DNA of 64,000 nucleotides from Acinetobacter colistiniresistens (GCF_000413935.1 NZ_KE340378.1:154627-218626), one strand, 5' to 3'. Positions 1 through 9,283 are shown, numbered from the stretch's first letter. Translations and numbers: made by a program. The notes: generated from the sequence alone by a model not told the origin.

Positions 1-453
1 ACTACAGATTTTGCCGTTCGCATTGAGATGACGGCCAGCCGATTGAATAAAGAAATAGGCAATTTTGTTGTTGATGTCATTCATGCCATCAAATTCTTGT
101 TCGGTGGTGTCCAGATATGGTTTTTTCAGCACCCGTCCTACAGTATTAATGGCAATATCGATGCCACCAAATTCGGCTTTGGCGGTAATAAAGAGTTGTT
201 CGATATTTTGAATGTCAGCTAAATCGGCTTGGACCAAGATCGCTTTTGCCCCAAGTGCCTGTACGTCTTTTAAGGTTTGTTCAGCGTCGGCTTGCGTGGC
301 AGCACTATTGTAATGAATCAATAAATTTGCGCCTTGTTCGGCAAATTTACGTGAAATTAGTCCACCAAGGTTTTTAGCACCACCGGTGATCAAGACGGTT
401 TTTCCATTTAATTGATGTTGTGACATCGGATTGTTCTCATGTTGTTTTGGCAT
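1..453 (-). CDS. SDR-family oxidoreductase, C-terminus cut by window edge
   Basis: Reads leftward off the window, so only the first 151 codons are present. The Rossmann cofactor motif TGGAKNLGG lies at residues 23-31, followed by a typical SDR alternation of strands and helices. The usual NNAG motif appears as NTVG, a variation seen in divergent SDRs. Start chosen at 453 because AGGATAA sits just upstream; an in-frame ATG at 426 is the alternative. It is divergent from the LysR gene at 534, the usual arrangement for a regulator and its target. The catalytic Tyr-Lys pair lies outside the window, so the substrate cannot be guessed. Family assignment is firm, function unknown. Confidence 0.85.
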   Translation of the reverse strand, partial: MPKQHENNPMSQHQLNGKTVLITGGAKNLGGLISRKFAEQGANLLIHYNSAATQADAEQTLKDVQALGAKAILVQADLADIQNIEQLFITAKAEFGGIDIAINTVGRVLKKPYLDTTEQEFDGMNDINNKIAYFFIQSAGRHLNANGKICS

Positions 454-533
454 GAAAATTATCCTAATCCAATTTATTTGTTTGAAATAGTTGTTAGTAT
501 GGAACTGATTGTGCAAGAAAGTTGAATAATAAA

Positions 534-1418
534 ATGGACAAGATTGATCGTTTAAAAATTTTCTGTTTGGTTGCAGAGAAACAGTCTTTTGCACAAGCTG
601 CGGTACAACTCGGATTGCCGCGTTCGAACGTAACCTATGCCATACAGGCATTGGAAAAAGAATATGAAGTGCTCCTGTTTTATCGAACCACCCGTAAGGT
701 GGCATTAACGCATGAAGGAAGTTTATTTTATGATGAGGCATTACGTCTGGTCACGCAGTTAAAAGAGTTGAATCGTTTTAAACGTCAGGCACGCAGTCAA
801 GAGGGCACGATCAGTATCGGGATGCCAAAACGAATGGTTACACAAATTCTCCTTCCTCATTTACTTTCTTTTTATCAGCGTTATCCCAAGGTCAAAGTGC
901 TGATCAACGGTAGTGATGATTTCTCCAATTTGATCGAACAACAGCTTGATTGTGTGGTACGTGTGGGGCAGGTGCAGGATGAGTATTTATTGATTCGGCC
1001 CATTACCCACACTCAGATCTGGACGGTGGCTTCGCCGCAATATCTGGCAGAGTTTGGTGAACCAAAGCATGTGGATAAGCTTCAGCAGCATTTCGCTGTG
1101 GATTATCATGTTGCCAAGCATTATCGTGAATTCAGTGAACTGGTCTTTCAAGAGCAACGGATCAAGCTGCCGTATCGCTTGTTGATTGAAAATACTGAAG
1201 CTTATATTCAAGCGGGTTTAGCCGGTATTGGCATCATTCAAATTCCTGAATTTGATGCGGCTGCCTATGTTCAGCAAGGCCAGTTACAACGTTTATTTAT
1301 GGATATTCCAAGCTTGCAGTTACCCGTCAATATTTTATTGACGGATCGCCAATATCGTCCCAAATATCTTCAAGATTTTATTGATTGGCTCGATGAGCTA
1401 TTAAAAGCCCAACTTTAG
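534..1418 (+). CDS. LysR-family transcriptional regulator
   Basis: A 294-residue protein with an N-terminal winged helix-turn-helix (about residues 1-60, including the QSFAQAAVQLGLPRSNVTY helices) and a periplasmic-binding-protein-like effector domain from about residue 85 to the end. Length and layout are those of the LysR family, close to the subgroup that regulates neighbouring SDR or MFS genes. An in-frame TTG at 522 would add four residues; the ATG at 534 is preferred. It diverges from the SDR gene with about 80 bp between starts, so it probably binds there and controls that gene. The ligand is unknown. Confidence 0.9.
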   Translation: MDKIDRLKIFCLVAEKQSFAQAAVQLGLPRSNVTYAIQALEKEYEVLLFYRTTRKVALTHEGSLFYDEALRLVTQLKELNRFKRQARSQEGTISIGMPKRMVTQILLPHLLSFYQRYPKVKVLINGSDDFSNLIEQQLDCVVRVGQVQDEYLLIRPITHTQIWTVASPQYLAEFGEPKHVDKLQQHFAVDYHVAKHYREFSELVFQEQRIKLPYRLLIENTEAYIQAGLAGIGIIQIPEFDAAAYVQQGQLQRLFMDIPSLQLPVNILLTDRQYRPKYLQDFIDWLDELLKAQL

Positions 1419-1427
1419 TCGGACATA

Positions 1428-1454
1428 AAAAAAGCATACCTGAGTATGCTTTTT
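1428..1454. terminator. Bidirectional terminator
   Basis: AGCATAC and GTATGCT arms around a 4-nt loop, with A-run and T-run flanks. It lies between the convergent LysR and citrate transporter genes and can serve both. Confidence 0.8.
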
Positions 1455-1468
1455 GACGGTTACAACGA

Positions 1469-2776
1469 TTAGTACAGGCCAAGCAAGAAGCCCACACCCA
1501 AGGTGAAAAAGCTAAATAACCATATCCAGCCAAATGAATAGCGCAAGTGACGTCCCATATCTGTTCCTGCCAGTCCCATAGCCAGCCAAGTGGCAGGAGA
1601 AAATGGACTGACGAAGGTCCCAGCATTATTGCCAATGGCCATGGCATAAACCACCGAGTGAGCAGAAACTCCAGCTGTGGAAGTGACTTCATGCACGATC
1701 GGGAGCAAGGCAAAATAGTAGGCATCGGTACTGGTAAATAAGTCCATTGGAACACCGAGCATCCCCACCAGAATATGTAGACTACCTACCCATGTAGTGG
1801 GCAGAATCTTGATCAGATCCAGTGCAATGGATTGCAACATACCAGATTCGGAGAGAATCCCTAAAAAAGCACCTGCAGCAAAAATAATGGCAACCATGCT
1901 AAGCGCTTGTGGCGCATGGCGGCTAATAACAGCCATTTGCTCTCTAGGTTTGGGGAAATTCACCAGTAAGACCAGCGATAAGGCAATCATAAAGACATAA
2001 GGTGCTGAGAACAGACCAAACGCAAGACAGATCACGGCGAGAATAACCAATGCAATGTTAAACCAGAACTTTTTAGGCTTTACTTCTTCTTGTGTATCTT
2101 CTGCAAGATCTGCGGCCATACAATCTTGCTCAAATGGCGTGGTGCCGAAAGCTTGGGCGGCCAAGATACGTTTTTTTTCACGAAGTCCCATAAGAACAGC
2201 AAAGCCCATCATACCGAGTACCCCAACCACCTGAACCGGGATTAGGCTACGCCAGAGTTCTGCTGCTTCAATTCCTGTAACGGCTGAGGCACGTCCTAAA
2301 GGACCACCCCACGGAACCATGTTCATCACCCCCATGCTGCCTGCCATTAGCAATAGCATCAGGTAAGGGCTCATCCCTAATTTGCGGTAAAGTGGAAGTA
2401 ATGCGGGAATAATGATGAGAAAAGTGGCTGCACCTGAGCCATCCAGATGCACAACAGCCGCAATTAAAGTGGTCATGACGGCAACAATCACTACATTACC
2501 GCGTGTCATACGCACCATGCTTCGAATCATTGGATCAAAGACATGTAACTCTTTTAAAATACTAAAAAACAAAATGGCAAATAAAAACATGGTGGCCACT
2601 TTGCTGACTTTTAATAGCCCTGCTTCAAAGAAGCCAGAAATGTCGCTAATCGAAAAGCCTGCAATTAAAGCGCCAATCAGTGGAACAATGGACATAGCTA
2701 CAATGGGACTGGTTTTACCAGACATCAATAGCACGACAATCGTCACAATAATTAGAATACCTATCAGCGTAAGCAT
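1469..2776 (-). CDS. CitMHS-family citrate/proton symporter
   Basis: A 435-residue, strongly hydrophobic inner-membrane protein with about 12 predicted spans. It starts with a hydrophobic helix and then the GKTSPIVAM and PLIGALIAGF segments typical of the CitMHS family (metal-citrate:H+ symporters such as Bacillus CitM/CitH). A central charged loop of about 35 residues (around 205-240, rich in E, D and K) divides two halves. Known members import citrate complexed to Mg2+ or Ca2+; which metal is used here cannot be read from the sequence. It is a single-gene unit with the shared terminator at its 3' end and an AT-rich upstream region. Confidence 0.88.
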   Translation of the reverse strand: MLTLIGILIIVTIVVLLMSGKTSPIVAMSIVPLIGALIAGFSISDISGFFEAGLLKVSKVATMFLFAILFFSILKELHVFDPMIRSMVRMTRGNVVIVAVMTTLIAAVVHLDGSGAATFLIIIPALLPLYRKLGMSPYLMLLLMAGSMGVMNMVPWGGPLGRASAVTGIEAAELWRSLIPVQVVGVLGMMGFAVLMGLREKKRILAAQAFGTTPFEQDCMAADLAEDTQEEVKPKKFWFNIALVILAVICLAFGLFSAPYVFMIALSLVLLVNFPKPREQMAVISRHAPQALSMVAIIFAAGAFLGILSESGMLQSIALDLIKILPTTWVGSLHILVGMLGVPMDLFTSTDAYYFALLPIVHEVTSTAGVSAHSVVYAMAIGNNAGTFVSPFSPATWLAMGLAGTDMGRHLRYSFGWIWLFSFFTLGVGFLLGLY

Positions 2777-3130
2777 TATTTACTCCCTTAAGTTGTAACC
2801 TCTTGCCATAAAAAAAGTGTTAAAAATACACTAAAAATAAAAAATTAAGCGCTGACCATTATGCATAAAAACTTAATTTAAACTTAAATTTAAGCAGGAA
2901 AATTAAACGAAAAGGCGAATAAATAGCCAGTTCATTTAAATTTTGATAAACAATAGCGATGGGTAAAATTTAAAAATACTTGATAGATAAAGAAATATTT
3001 ATTCTTTTTTAGGTGCTTGCATAAAATTACCCTAATGAAAGAGGGCTATTAAATATCCGTCTTCGTCAAGATGGATTACTGCCGTACATGTGCCCAGGAT
3101 AAAAGCCGTTAAAGACTTTGACTTTTTAGC
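2777..3130. other. AT-rich gene-free region
   Basis: No credible gene. It contains a perfect 12-bp palindrome CTTAAATTTAAG at 2883-2894, which could be an operator for the citrate transporter, and a TTGACT hexamer at 3118-3123 that could be the -35 of the HD-domain gene. Confidence 0.5.
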
Positions 3131-3168
3131 ACTGGATAAATTAGAGTATTTACTCTAATTTATCCAGT
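3131..3168 (+). promoter_or_regulatory. Perfect 18-bp inverted repeat before HD-domain gene
   Basis: ACTGGATAAATTAGAGTA, then TT, then its exact reverse complement, ending 3 bases before the ATG at 3172. A weak promoter reading (TTGACT at 3118, TAGAGT at 3142, 18-bp gap) would put the -10 inside the repeat. In RNA it would form a very stable hairpin next to the start codon. It could be a repressor operator, a translation block or both; the sequence does not decide. Confidence 0.75.
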
Positions 3169-3171
3169 GAG

Positions 3172-3939
3172 ATGAACATGTGGATTGGCCGACAAGCCTG
3201 GATGGTGCAAAGTTCGGGTGATTTATCCTTAAAAGATCGCATGGCGCTACTGCGCTATAGTCTATTGCCTGTGCTCAAACAGAGCATAAAAATGTATAGC
3301 TTGTCGCACCGTATAAGGCCTGCATCTCAGTTTCAATTGAATCTGGATGACCTAGAGCTACCCGATAGTTTAGAGGTACAACAGGCATTGGAGCTGATGC
3401 AGTCTTGTAGCGCAGAGGCTTTGCAAAATCATTGTCTGCGTACATGGTGTTATGCTGTTGCATTTGCCAAGATGCAACAATTAAAACGCGATGATGAATT
3501 GTTGGCAGTTTCGTGTTTATTGCATGATTTGGGCATGACGGAGCAATATGATCAGCATCATGCAAACTGCCGTTGCTTTGCCGGGCAAGGGGCATATGCT
3601 GCAAAAGACTGGTCGATTCAACGAGGGTGGCAACAATTACGCACAGATCAACTGTTTGACGCAATTAGCCTGCATATGAATCCTTATGTTGCATTGGATG
3701 AAGGGGTCGAGGCACATTTACTGCAACAGGCTGCCAGTTGTGATGTGATTGGCAGTCGCGGTTTTGAATTTTCCAGCCTGTTCAGACAGCAATTACAGCA
3801 GCAGTATCCGCGCTTGGATTTCAGCCAAAACATGATTGAATTTACCCAGCAGGAAGGACAAAGACGTCCAAAATCTCGGACCGCAATGTTGGTAAATAGT
3901 GGTTTCAAGCACTTGGTGAAGTTAAATCCCTATGCATGA
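3172..3939 (+). CDS. HD-domain hydrolase, cyanamide-hydratase-like
   Basis: A 255-residue cytoplasmic protein with the metal-binding residues of the HD superfamily in order: H87 (in NHCLRTW), H118-D119 (LLHDLG), H168 and D191. The NHxxR-W start and LLHDLG spacing resemble the cyanamide hydratase-like branch of HD proteins, whose substrates are mostly unknown. An N-terminal part of about 70 residues precedes the HD core. The start codon directly follows a perfect inverted repeat and has only a weak ribosome site, which suggests tight control of expression. It stands alone between two terminators. Nucleotide or phosphoester hydrolysis is possible but unproven. Confidence 0.8.
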   Translation: MNMWIGRQAWMVQSSGDLSLKDRMALLRYSLLPVLKQSIKMYSLSHRIRPASQFQLNLDDLELPDSLEVQQALELMQSCSAEALQNHCLRTWCYAVAFAKMQQLKRDDELLAVSCLLHDLGMTEQYDQHHANCRCFAGQGAYAAKDWSIQRGWQQLRTDQLFDAISLHMNPYVALDEGVEAHLLQQAASCDVIGSRGFEFSSLFRQQLQQQYPRLDFSQNMIEFTQQEGQRRPKSRTAMLVNSGFKHLVKLNPYA

Positions 3940-3953
3940 TGAGTACCGCATAT

Positions 3954-3988
3954 AAAAAAACCACCTTTGCTTCAGCAAAAGTGGTTTG
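3954..3988. terminator. Bidirectional terminator
   Basis: AAACCAC-C-TTTGC paired with GCAAA-A-GTGGTTT around a TTCA loop, between the convergent HD-domain and MFS genes. Confidence 0.75.
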
Positions 3989-4005
3989 TATTTCAACGGA
4001 TTGAG

Positions 4006-5298
4006 TTAGTGATCATGTTCCAGATATTCTGGTTTTTTCGGTAAGGCCAAGCTACAGAAGAAACAGATAATCAGCATAATAATCACGTAGACGAAGAAGG
4101 TATTTTCTATGCCTGCATCTTTGAACAATAAGGCCACAGAGGGGGCCGAACCACCAAACAAGGCATTACCGACTGCATAAGAAAAACCAACGCCCAAAGC
4201 ACGGACATGCGGTGGAAACATTTCAGCTTTGACCAGACCACTGATCGAGGTATAGAAGCTCAGTAACATCATCAGGAAAATCAACAATAAGGTAATGATG
4301 ACTGGCGAATCGGCAAAGCTACGCATGCCCGTGACCATCACTGGATAGATAAATATGGCGCTGAGTAAACTGAAGGCCAGCATGGATGCACGACGACCGA
4401 TACGGTCTGAAAGCATACCAAATAGTGGTTGAGCCAACATAAACACAAACAAGGCAGTGGTCATGATGAAACCGACGGTTTTGCCTTCCATGCCGATATT
4501 GGTGAGATAGGTTTTTGAATAAACGGTCACCACATAGAAGGTCAGTGAACCTGCCGAGGTATAGCCCACCACCAATAAGAAGGTTTTCCAGTGCTGTTTT
4601 AGCAATGCGATTAAGCTGCCCGATTCTTCGCGCTCGGCATCTTCATGCGATAAAGTCTCTTCTAAGCGGCTTCGTGCGACTAAAGAAAGCAATGCAGCCA
4701 TACCACCAATAACGAATGGAATCCGCCAGCCGCCATCATTCAACTGCTGCTCAGTCATGAAACCAAGCAAGATTACCCCAAGCAAGCTGGCCAGTAACTG
4801 CCCCCCTGACAAGGTGACATACTGGAAGGAAGCAAAGAAGCCGCGTTGTCCTTTTAAACCCAGTTCACTCATATAGGTCGCTACAGCACCATACTCACCA
4901 CCAACAGAGAGACCCTGTAATAAACGAACCATGAGCAGTAAAAACGGTGCCCACATTCCGACTTGATCATAGGTCGGTAAAGCGGCAAAGAGGAATGAGC
5001 TGAGCGCCATCAAGCAAATCGAAATGACCATCGACTGCTTACGGCCCTGACGGTCAGCAATCCGTCCGAAGAGCCAGCTCCCAATTGGTCGCATAAAGAA
5101 GCTGGCACCAAACACCCCCCAAACATAAATTGCTTTGGTGGTTGGTTCCATATCTGGTGCAGTTAATGCATGCGTAAAATAAGCCGCAAAAACTGCATAA
5201 ATATAGAAATCAAACCATTCAACTAGATTCCCTGATGCCGCACCGACAATACCCTTGATACGGCTTGTTCTTTCTTCCTTGCTATATGTCTGACTCAT
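4006..5298 (-). CDS. MFS dicarboxylate permease, KgtP/MHS family
   Basis: 430 residues and 12 predicted membrane spans. The N-terminal GNLVEWFDFYIYA segment and the first-loop motif GRIADRQGRKQ are hallmarks of the metabolite:H+ symporter (MHS) family that includes alpha-ketoglutarate permease KgtP, ProP and ShiA. The overall pattern, including the LLQGLSVGGEYG segment, fits KgtP-like carriers best, but alpha-ketoglutarate is only the most likely substrate. It lies near a citrate-type transporter, suggesting a locus for organic-acid uptake. Transcribed alone, with the shared terminator downstream. Confidence 0.85.
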   Translation of the reverse strand: MSQTYSKEERTSRIKGIVGAASGNLVEWFDFYIYAVFAAYFTHALTAPDMEPTTKAIYVWGVFGASFFMRPIGSWLFGRIADRQGRKQSMVISICLMALSSFLFAALPTYDQVGMWAPFLLLMVRLLQGLSVGGEYGAVATYMSELGLKGQRGFFASFQYVTLSGGQLLASLLGVILLGFMTEQQLNDGGWRIPFVIGGMAALLSLVARSRLEETLSHEDAEREESGSLIALLKQHWKTFLLVVGYTSAGSLTFYVVTVYSKTYLTNIGMEGKTVGFIMTTALFVFMLAQPLFGMLSDRIGRRASMLAFSLLSAIFIYPVMVTGMRSFADSPVIITLLLIFLMMLLSFYTSISGLVKAEMFPPHVRALGVGFSYAVGNALFGGSAPSVALLFKDAGIENTFFVYVIIMLIICFFCSLALPKKPEYLEHDH

Positions 5299-5857
5299 AT
5301 ACGTTCCTTTTCAACCAAGCAAGATTCTGTAACTGAATCTTTACAGAATGTTATATACCGCTAAAAAAGCATGAAAATGGCACTATTTTGTATGTTTTTT
5401 ATGAAAACATTTTTATATGTGGAGAATAGGCGCGATTTTTTGCTAACTCTTTGACAGGAAAGCAATGTCAAAATAGTCAATATTGAGAATTTAATGTTTT
5501 TAAAAGCAACTAATTGAATTGTGGGAGGGGATAATTCTGTTCAGTAAATCATGTGGTGTTATGTACATGGATTGTCATGAAAGCATGCTGGTGAGTGTGA
5601 TTTTATGATTCCGATTTAAGCCAAGGTATGCGGGTGTTGTAGCACGATTTGATCATCACGCTGAAAAATAACGGATCCAGAAAATAGGCTTGTGGACAAG
5701 GTAGCAGACTGCGTTGCTGCTTAATGCAGCAAAGCTGTGGATAAGTTTTGTTTTATACACACGTGCAATGGATGCGATTTAATGCTTATTTTTTCATCGG
5801 CTTGTCATTTTTGCTTTTTAGCATAAAGCCATCTTTTAATAATGATATTGAAAAACA
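5299..5857. other. 559-bp gene-free region with two DnaA-box-like sites
   Basis: No gene seen. A perfect DnaA box (TTATCCACA on the minus strand) is at 5736-5744 and an 8-of-9 match (TTGTCCACA, same strand) at 5691-5699. Between them is an inverted repeat TTGCTGC/GCAGCAA at 5714-5732. Promoters for the flanking divergent genes must also lie here but none is clear. Confidence 0.5.
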
Positions 5858-7405
5858 ATGAAAAGAACACCGCTTGTATGGATGCTTTTTGCATCAACCA
5901 CCTTAATGACTGCCTGTTCAGAGGGGGATGATGGTCAAAATGGCCTCAACAGTTTGGTCAAGCAAACATCATTGGCGCTAGGTAACGATGCATGTTGGAG
6001 TGCAGGGACGCGCTTTGATAGTGGATTGGATAAAAATAGAAATGGTCAGTTAGATGCGGATGAAATCCAGCAGAGTTCGGTACAGTGTGGGCCGAATCTG
6101 TTTGCCCAAGGCAGTGTTCTGCCTTATCAAGTGTTAGGGCAGTATCAGGCAAATGGCACAACCATCGATAGCCCCTTCTCCATTCGGCAAGGTGGCTTTG
6201 GTTCAGATGTGGCGGCGCATCCAAGTAATAAAAAACAGTTTTATGCACTAACCGATCGTGGCCCAAATGCGGATTATGATGATGGGATACATGGTGCAGG
6301 TAAGATTTTTCCGATTCCCGATTATGTGCCTAAAATTGGTCTGTTCGAGGTACAGGACGATGGTTCAGTGACATTGGTCAAAACCATTTTTCTGAAAGAT
6401 CGTAATGGTAAAAATATTAGTGGTATACCGAATACGGCTGCGTTGGGTGGCACAGGTGAAACTCCCTATGACATCAATGGTCGTGTGATTACGGTCGATC
6501 CCAATAAACCCTATGATCCTGTCAGCAATCCAATCAAACTGGATGATTACGGCCTAGACAGTGAAGGGCTGGCTGCTTTAAAAGATGGCACATTCTGGGT
6601 CAGTGATGAATATGGTCCACACATTGTGCACTATGATGCCAATGGGAAAGAGATCGGACGGATCAATCCGTTCCCGAATGATGCACGCAATACCTTTACT
6701 CTGCCACAAGAGTTTAGCTATCGCCGTGCCAATCGTGGTATGGAAGGCTTAACGATTACCCCAGATCAGAAAACCTTGGTAGGCATTATGCAGTCGACCA
6801 TGGATTTACCGACCAAAGCGGTAAATAAGTCGACGTTGACACGTATTGTGACCATTAATCTGGAAACAGGAAAAATTGGACAATATCTCTATCGACAAGA
6901 GATTGAGGCCAATTCAAATTCTGCGATTGTGGCCATCAATGATCATGAGTTCTTGGTGCTTGAGCGTGATGGGGCTTTCTTAAAAGATGAGCCCAATATC
7001 ATGAAGCATGTCTATCGGATTGATTTACGCAATGCGACCAATTTGGAAAGCGTGGTTGTACAGGGAGATATCCAGCAAGATCCAAAACTTGGTTTGACGA
7101 TAGCAGGCAAAACACTGGAACAGTATGTTTTGGCACAGGGGTGGGACAAACTCCAAGCCCTAAATATTCAGCCTGTAAGCAAAACCTTGGTACTCGATAT
7201 GGCGAAACGTGTCAGCTATGCACATGATAAAATGGAAGGGCTATGGCTGATTGACCAACATCATCTCGGTGTCGTCAATGACGATGACATGGGGGTATGG
7301 AAAAACAGCAAGGGGCTGGAAGCAAAATATTTAGATCAGGCGCGCACACGTATCGATGCATCGACTTTATATGTCATTGATAAGCTCAATCTTTTTAACC
7401 CATAA
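5858..7405 (+). CDS. Phytase-like esterase lipoprotein
   Basis: 515 residues. A lipoprotein signal ends at C20 (LMTAC), so the protein is likely anchored in the envelope. Residues about 30-78 form a small module (NDACWSAGTRFDSGLDKN.., a calcium-loop-like D-K-N-R-N-G-Q-L-D-A-D-E) seen at the front of several Acinetobacter lipoproteins. The rest matches the esterase-like phytase family (PF13449): ALTDRGPNADY, LDSEGLAAL, WVSDEYGPHI and NRGMEGLTI are its conserved blocks, giving a beta-propeller with acidic metal sites. Known members are described as phytase-like or esterase-like with poorly defined substrates. The secreted CYTH-like gene follows after 61 bp and is probably co-transcribed. Confidence 0.82.
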   Translation: MKRTPLVWMLFASTTLMTACSEGDDGQNGLNSLVKQTSLALGNDACWSAGTRFDSGLDKNRNGQLDADEIQQSSVQCGPNLFAQGSVLPYQVLGQYQANGTTIDSPFSIRQGGFGSDVAAHPSNKKQFYALTDRGPNADYDDGIHGAGKIFPIPDYVPKIGLFEVQDDGSVTLVKTIFLKDRNGKNISGIPNTAALGGTGETPYDINGRVITVDPNKPYDPVSNPIKLDDYGLDSEGLAALKDGTFWVSDEYGPHIVHYDANGKEIGRINPFPNDARNTFTLPQEFSYRRANRGMEGLTITPDQKTLVGIMQSTMDLPTKAVNKSTLTRIVTINLETGKIGQYLYRQEIEANSNSAIVAINDHEFLVLERDGAFLKDEPNIMKHVYRIDLRNATNLESVVVQGDIQQDPKLGLTIAGKTLEQYVLAQGWDKLQALNIQPVSKTLVLDMAKRVSYAHDKMEGLWLIDQHHLGVVNDDDMGVWKNSKGLEAKYLDQARTRIDASTLYVIDKLNLFNP

Positions 7406-7466
7406 GATCTAGACACACATAAAACTTAGGCAGCCTTTTTTATACTGTTTTAAGGGTGGGAAGACG

Positions 7467-8348
7467 ATGAAAATGAAGCAATGGATGTTTGGGCTGTTAG
7501 CCAGTACCATGATTTTGCCGAGTATCAGCCATGCGGCACCGAAAGTGGTGAGCCGTGAATATAAACTGCTTTTAGACCCGAATAACTTTAGCTATGTAAC
7601 AGAAGCGAGCAACGTCAATAGCTATTTTGCTCAGGCAAAAACGGCTATTGAAAACAAGATTGCTCGTACTGTGACGGGCAATATGAGTCTGGATACACAG
7701 CGCGAAATCCGTTTTTATGACACACAGGGCAGTTGCCCCTTAAACAGTATGGGGTATAGCCTGAGAGAGCGGATTGAAACGGGTAAAAAAGAAGTCACGC
7801 TGAAATACCGCGGCTATGATCATTATATTACCGATTTTGAAGATCTCAGTAGCAGTGTGGCGGGGGCGAAAACCAAACTGGAAGATGATATTACCCGTAA
7901 GGACAATCTGGGCTTCTTGGTGGTTGCAAGTAAGTCCACCACTGTGCCAACCACACGGACGATCAATGATTTTGAGGATATTAATACCTTATTTTCAGGC
8001 TTTAAAAATAACTATAGTTATAGCAATAGTCAGGCACTGCAAGTGGTGAGTGGCTTAACCATTTATGAACGTAAATATGCCGGTGCAACCATTGATTTGG
8101 GGGAGTTTGATGCAGATCTGGAGCTTAGCCTCTGGTATACGCAAATGCCTTATAATGGACTAAAACCCGCAGTGGCAGAAGTTTCATTTAAATATGCAGA
8201 TGGCAACGCCAATTACACCAAAAAAGTGGTCTCGCGCGCAGCCTTAAGTTTTAGTGCCTTAAAAGCGTTAACGCAATTTAATGCACCGAGTTCAACTGCG
8301 ACCAAAACACAATTCGTCTATGATTATCAGCCTGGTTTTTGCCAATAG
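7467..8348 (+). CDS. Secreted CYTH-like protein
   Basis: 293 residues with a signal peptide cleaved after about residue 23 (ISHAA). I do not recognise a named family, but the mature part carries charged motifs in the order expected for a CYTH/triphosphate-tunnel fold: REIRFYD (79-85), YSLRERI (97-103), VTLKYRG (110-116), LEDDITR (138-144), IYERKYA (199-205) and AEVSFKY (237-243). Paired Arg/Lys and Glu side chains of this sort line the tunnel that binds phosphate chains and metal. It follows the phytase-like lipoprotein by 61 bp and ends at a strong terminator, so the two likely form an operon. The fold is my inference and no activity is claimed. Confidence 0.6.
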   Translation: MKMKQWMFGLLASTMILPSISHAAPKVVSREYKLLLDPNNFSYVTEASNVNSYFAQAKTAIENKIARTVTGNMSLDTQREIRFYDTQGSCPLNSMGYSLRERIETGKKEVTLKYRGYDHYITDFEDLSSSVAGAKTKLEDDITRKDNLGFLVVASKSTTVPTTRTINDFEDINTLFSGFKNNYSYSNSQALQVVSGLTIYERKYAGATIDLGEFDADLELSLWYTQMPYNGLKPAVAEVSFKYADGNANYTKKVVSRAALSFSALKALTQFNAPSSTATKTQFVYDYQPGFCQ

Positions 8349-8353
8349 CGCAT

Positions 8354-8382
8354 AAAAAACCTCCCAAACAGGGAGGTTTTTT
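8354..8382. terminator. Bidirectional terminator
   Basis: AAAAAACCTCCC / GGGAGGTTTTTT around a 5-nt loop. It sits between the convergent CYTH-like gene and acr1. Confidence 0.9.
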
Positions 8383-8395
8383 AAATTTGAGCGGC

Positions 8396-9283
8396 TTACC
8401 AGTGTTCACCTGGGAACAAACGTGCATAGGCACGTTGGATCAGATTGAGTTTCTCTTGCTTACCGATAGAAGCCGTAGAGCTTGGGAACAAGTTATAACC
8501 AATGGACATTAAAATATTGTTGATGTCAGGTGCGATGGCATAAGTAATTGACGCAAGGCGACCTAGGTTGGTGGCAATTTTCTTTGTACGCTTCACGATG
8601 GCATAAGCAATTAAGTCTGCTGCTTCTTCTGGTGACAGCGTCGGGACATATTTATAAATCTTGGTTGGTGCGATCATTGGTGTACGGACCAACGGCATAT
8701 AAATAGAGGTGATCGCAATTTTGTGTGAATGAACTTCTGCAGACAAACAACGGCTAAATGCATCCAGTGCTGCTTTAGAGGCCACATACGCCGAGAAGCG
8801 GGTTGCATTGGCCAATACACCAATCGAGCTGATGTTAATGATCTGACCATCTTTACGTTGCATCATATGCGGTAAGATATTCAGAACCAGACGGACTGCA
8901 CCGAAATAATTGAGCTGCATGGTTCGTTCAAAGTCATGGAAACGATCCACGGACTCGTGTACGGCACGACGAATTGATCGACCTGCATTGTTGACCAAAA
9001 TATCGATATGATCGACCGCCGCCAAAATTTCTTTTGAAACGGCATCAATCGATTCCATCTCATTCAAATCACATGGAAAAACAGAGGCTTTACCACCTTC
9101 AGCTTCGATTTCTGCTTTGACCTCATCTAACTTCTCTTTCGTACGAGCGAGCAATAAGACATGAGCACCTGCCTGAGCCAGGTATTTTGAAACCGTTAAA
9201 CCAATGCCACTTGATGCACCAGTGACAATGATTGTTTTACCGTCGACTTTTTGCTGAAAAAGTTTTTTGAGTTTTGCATTCAT
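8396..9283 (-). CDS. acr1: Fatty acyl-CoA reductase Acr1
   Basis: 295 residues, the same length I recall for A. baylyi Acr1, with matching blocks through the C-terminus (FPSSTASIG, YARLFPGEHW). The enzyme reduces long-chain acyl-CoA to fatty aldehyde with NADPH, the first step from acyl-CoA towards fatty alcohols and wax esters. It has an SDR fold: cofactor motif TGASSGIG at 21-28, NNAG at 98-101, catalytic S152/S153, Y166 and K170. The conserved RSIRRAVHESVDRFHDFERT stretch follows NNAG. The wax ester synthase is not in this window. Monocistronic, with a terminator downstream and about 250 bp of AT-rich upstream DNA. Confidence 0.92.
   Translation of the reverse strand: MNAKLKKLFQQKVDGKTIIVTGASSGIGLTVSKYLAQAGAHVLLLARTKEKLDEVKAEIEAEGGKASVFPCDLNEMESIDAVSKEILAAVDHIDILVNNAGRSIRRAVHESVDRFHDFERTMQLNYFGAVRLVLNILPHMMQRKDGQIINISSIGVLANATRFSAYVASKAALDAFSRCLSAEVHSHKIAITSIYMPLVRTPMIAPTKIYKYVPTLSPEEAADLIAYAIVKRTKKIATNLGRLASITYAIAPDINNILMSIGYNLFPSSTASIGKQEKLNLIQRAYARLFPGEHW

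Noticed and set aside
5691..5744. Replication origin
   Set aside because: Only two DnaA boxes, no dnaA, dnaN, rpmH or gidA nearby and no AT-rich unwinding array.
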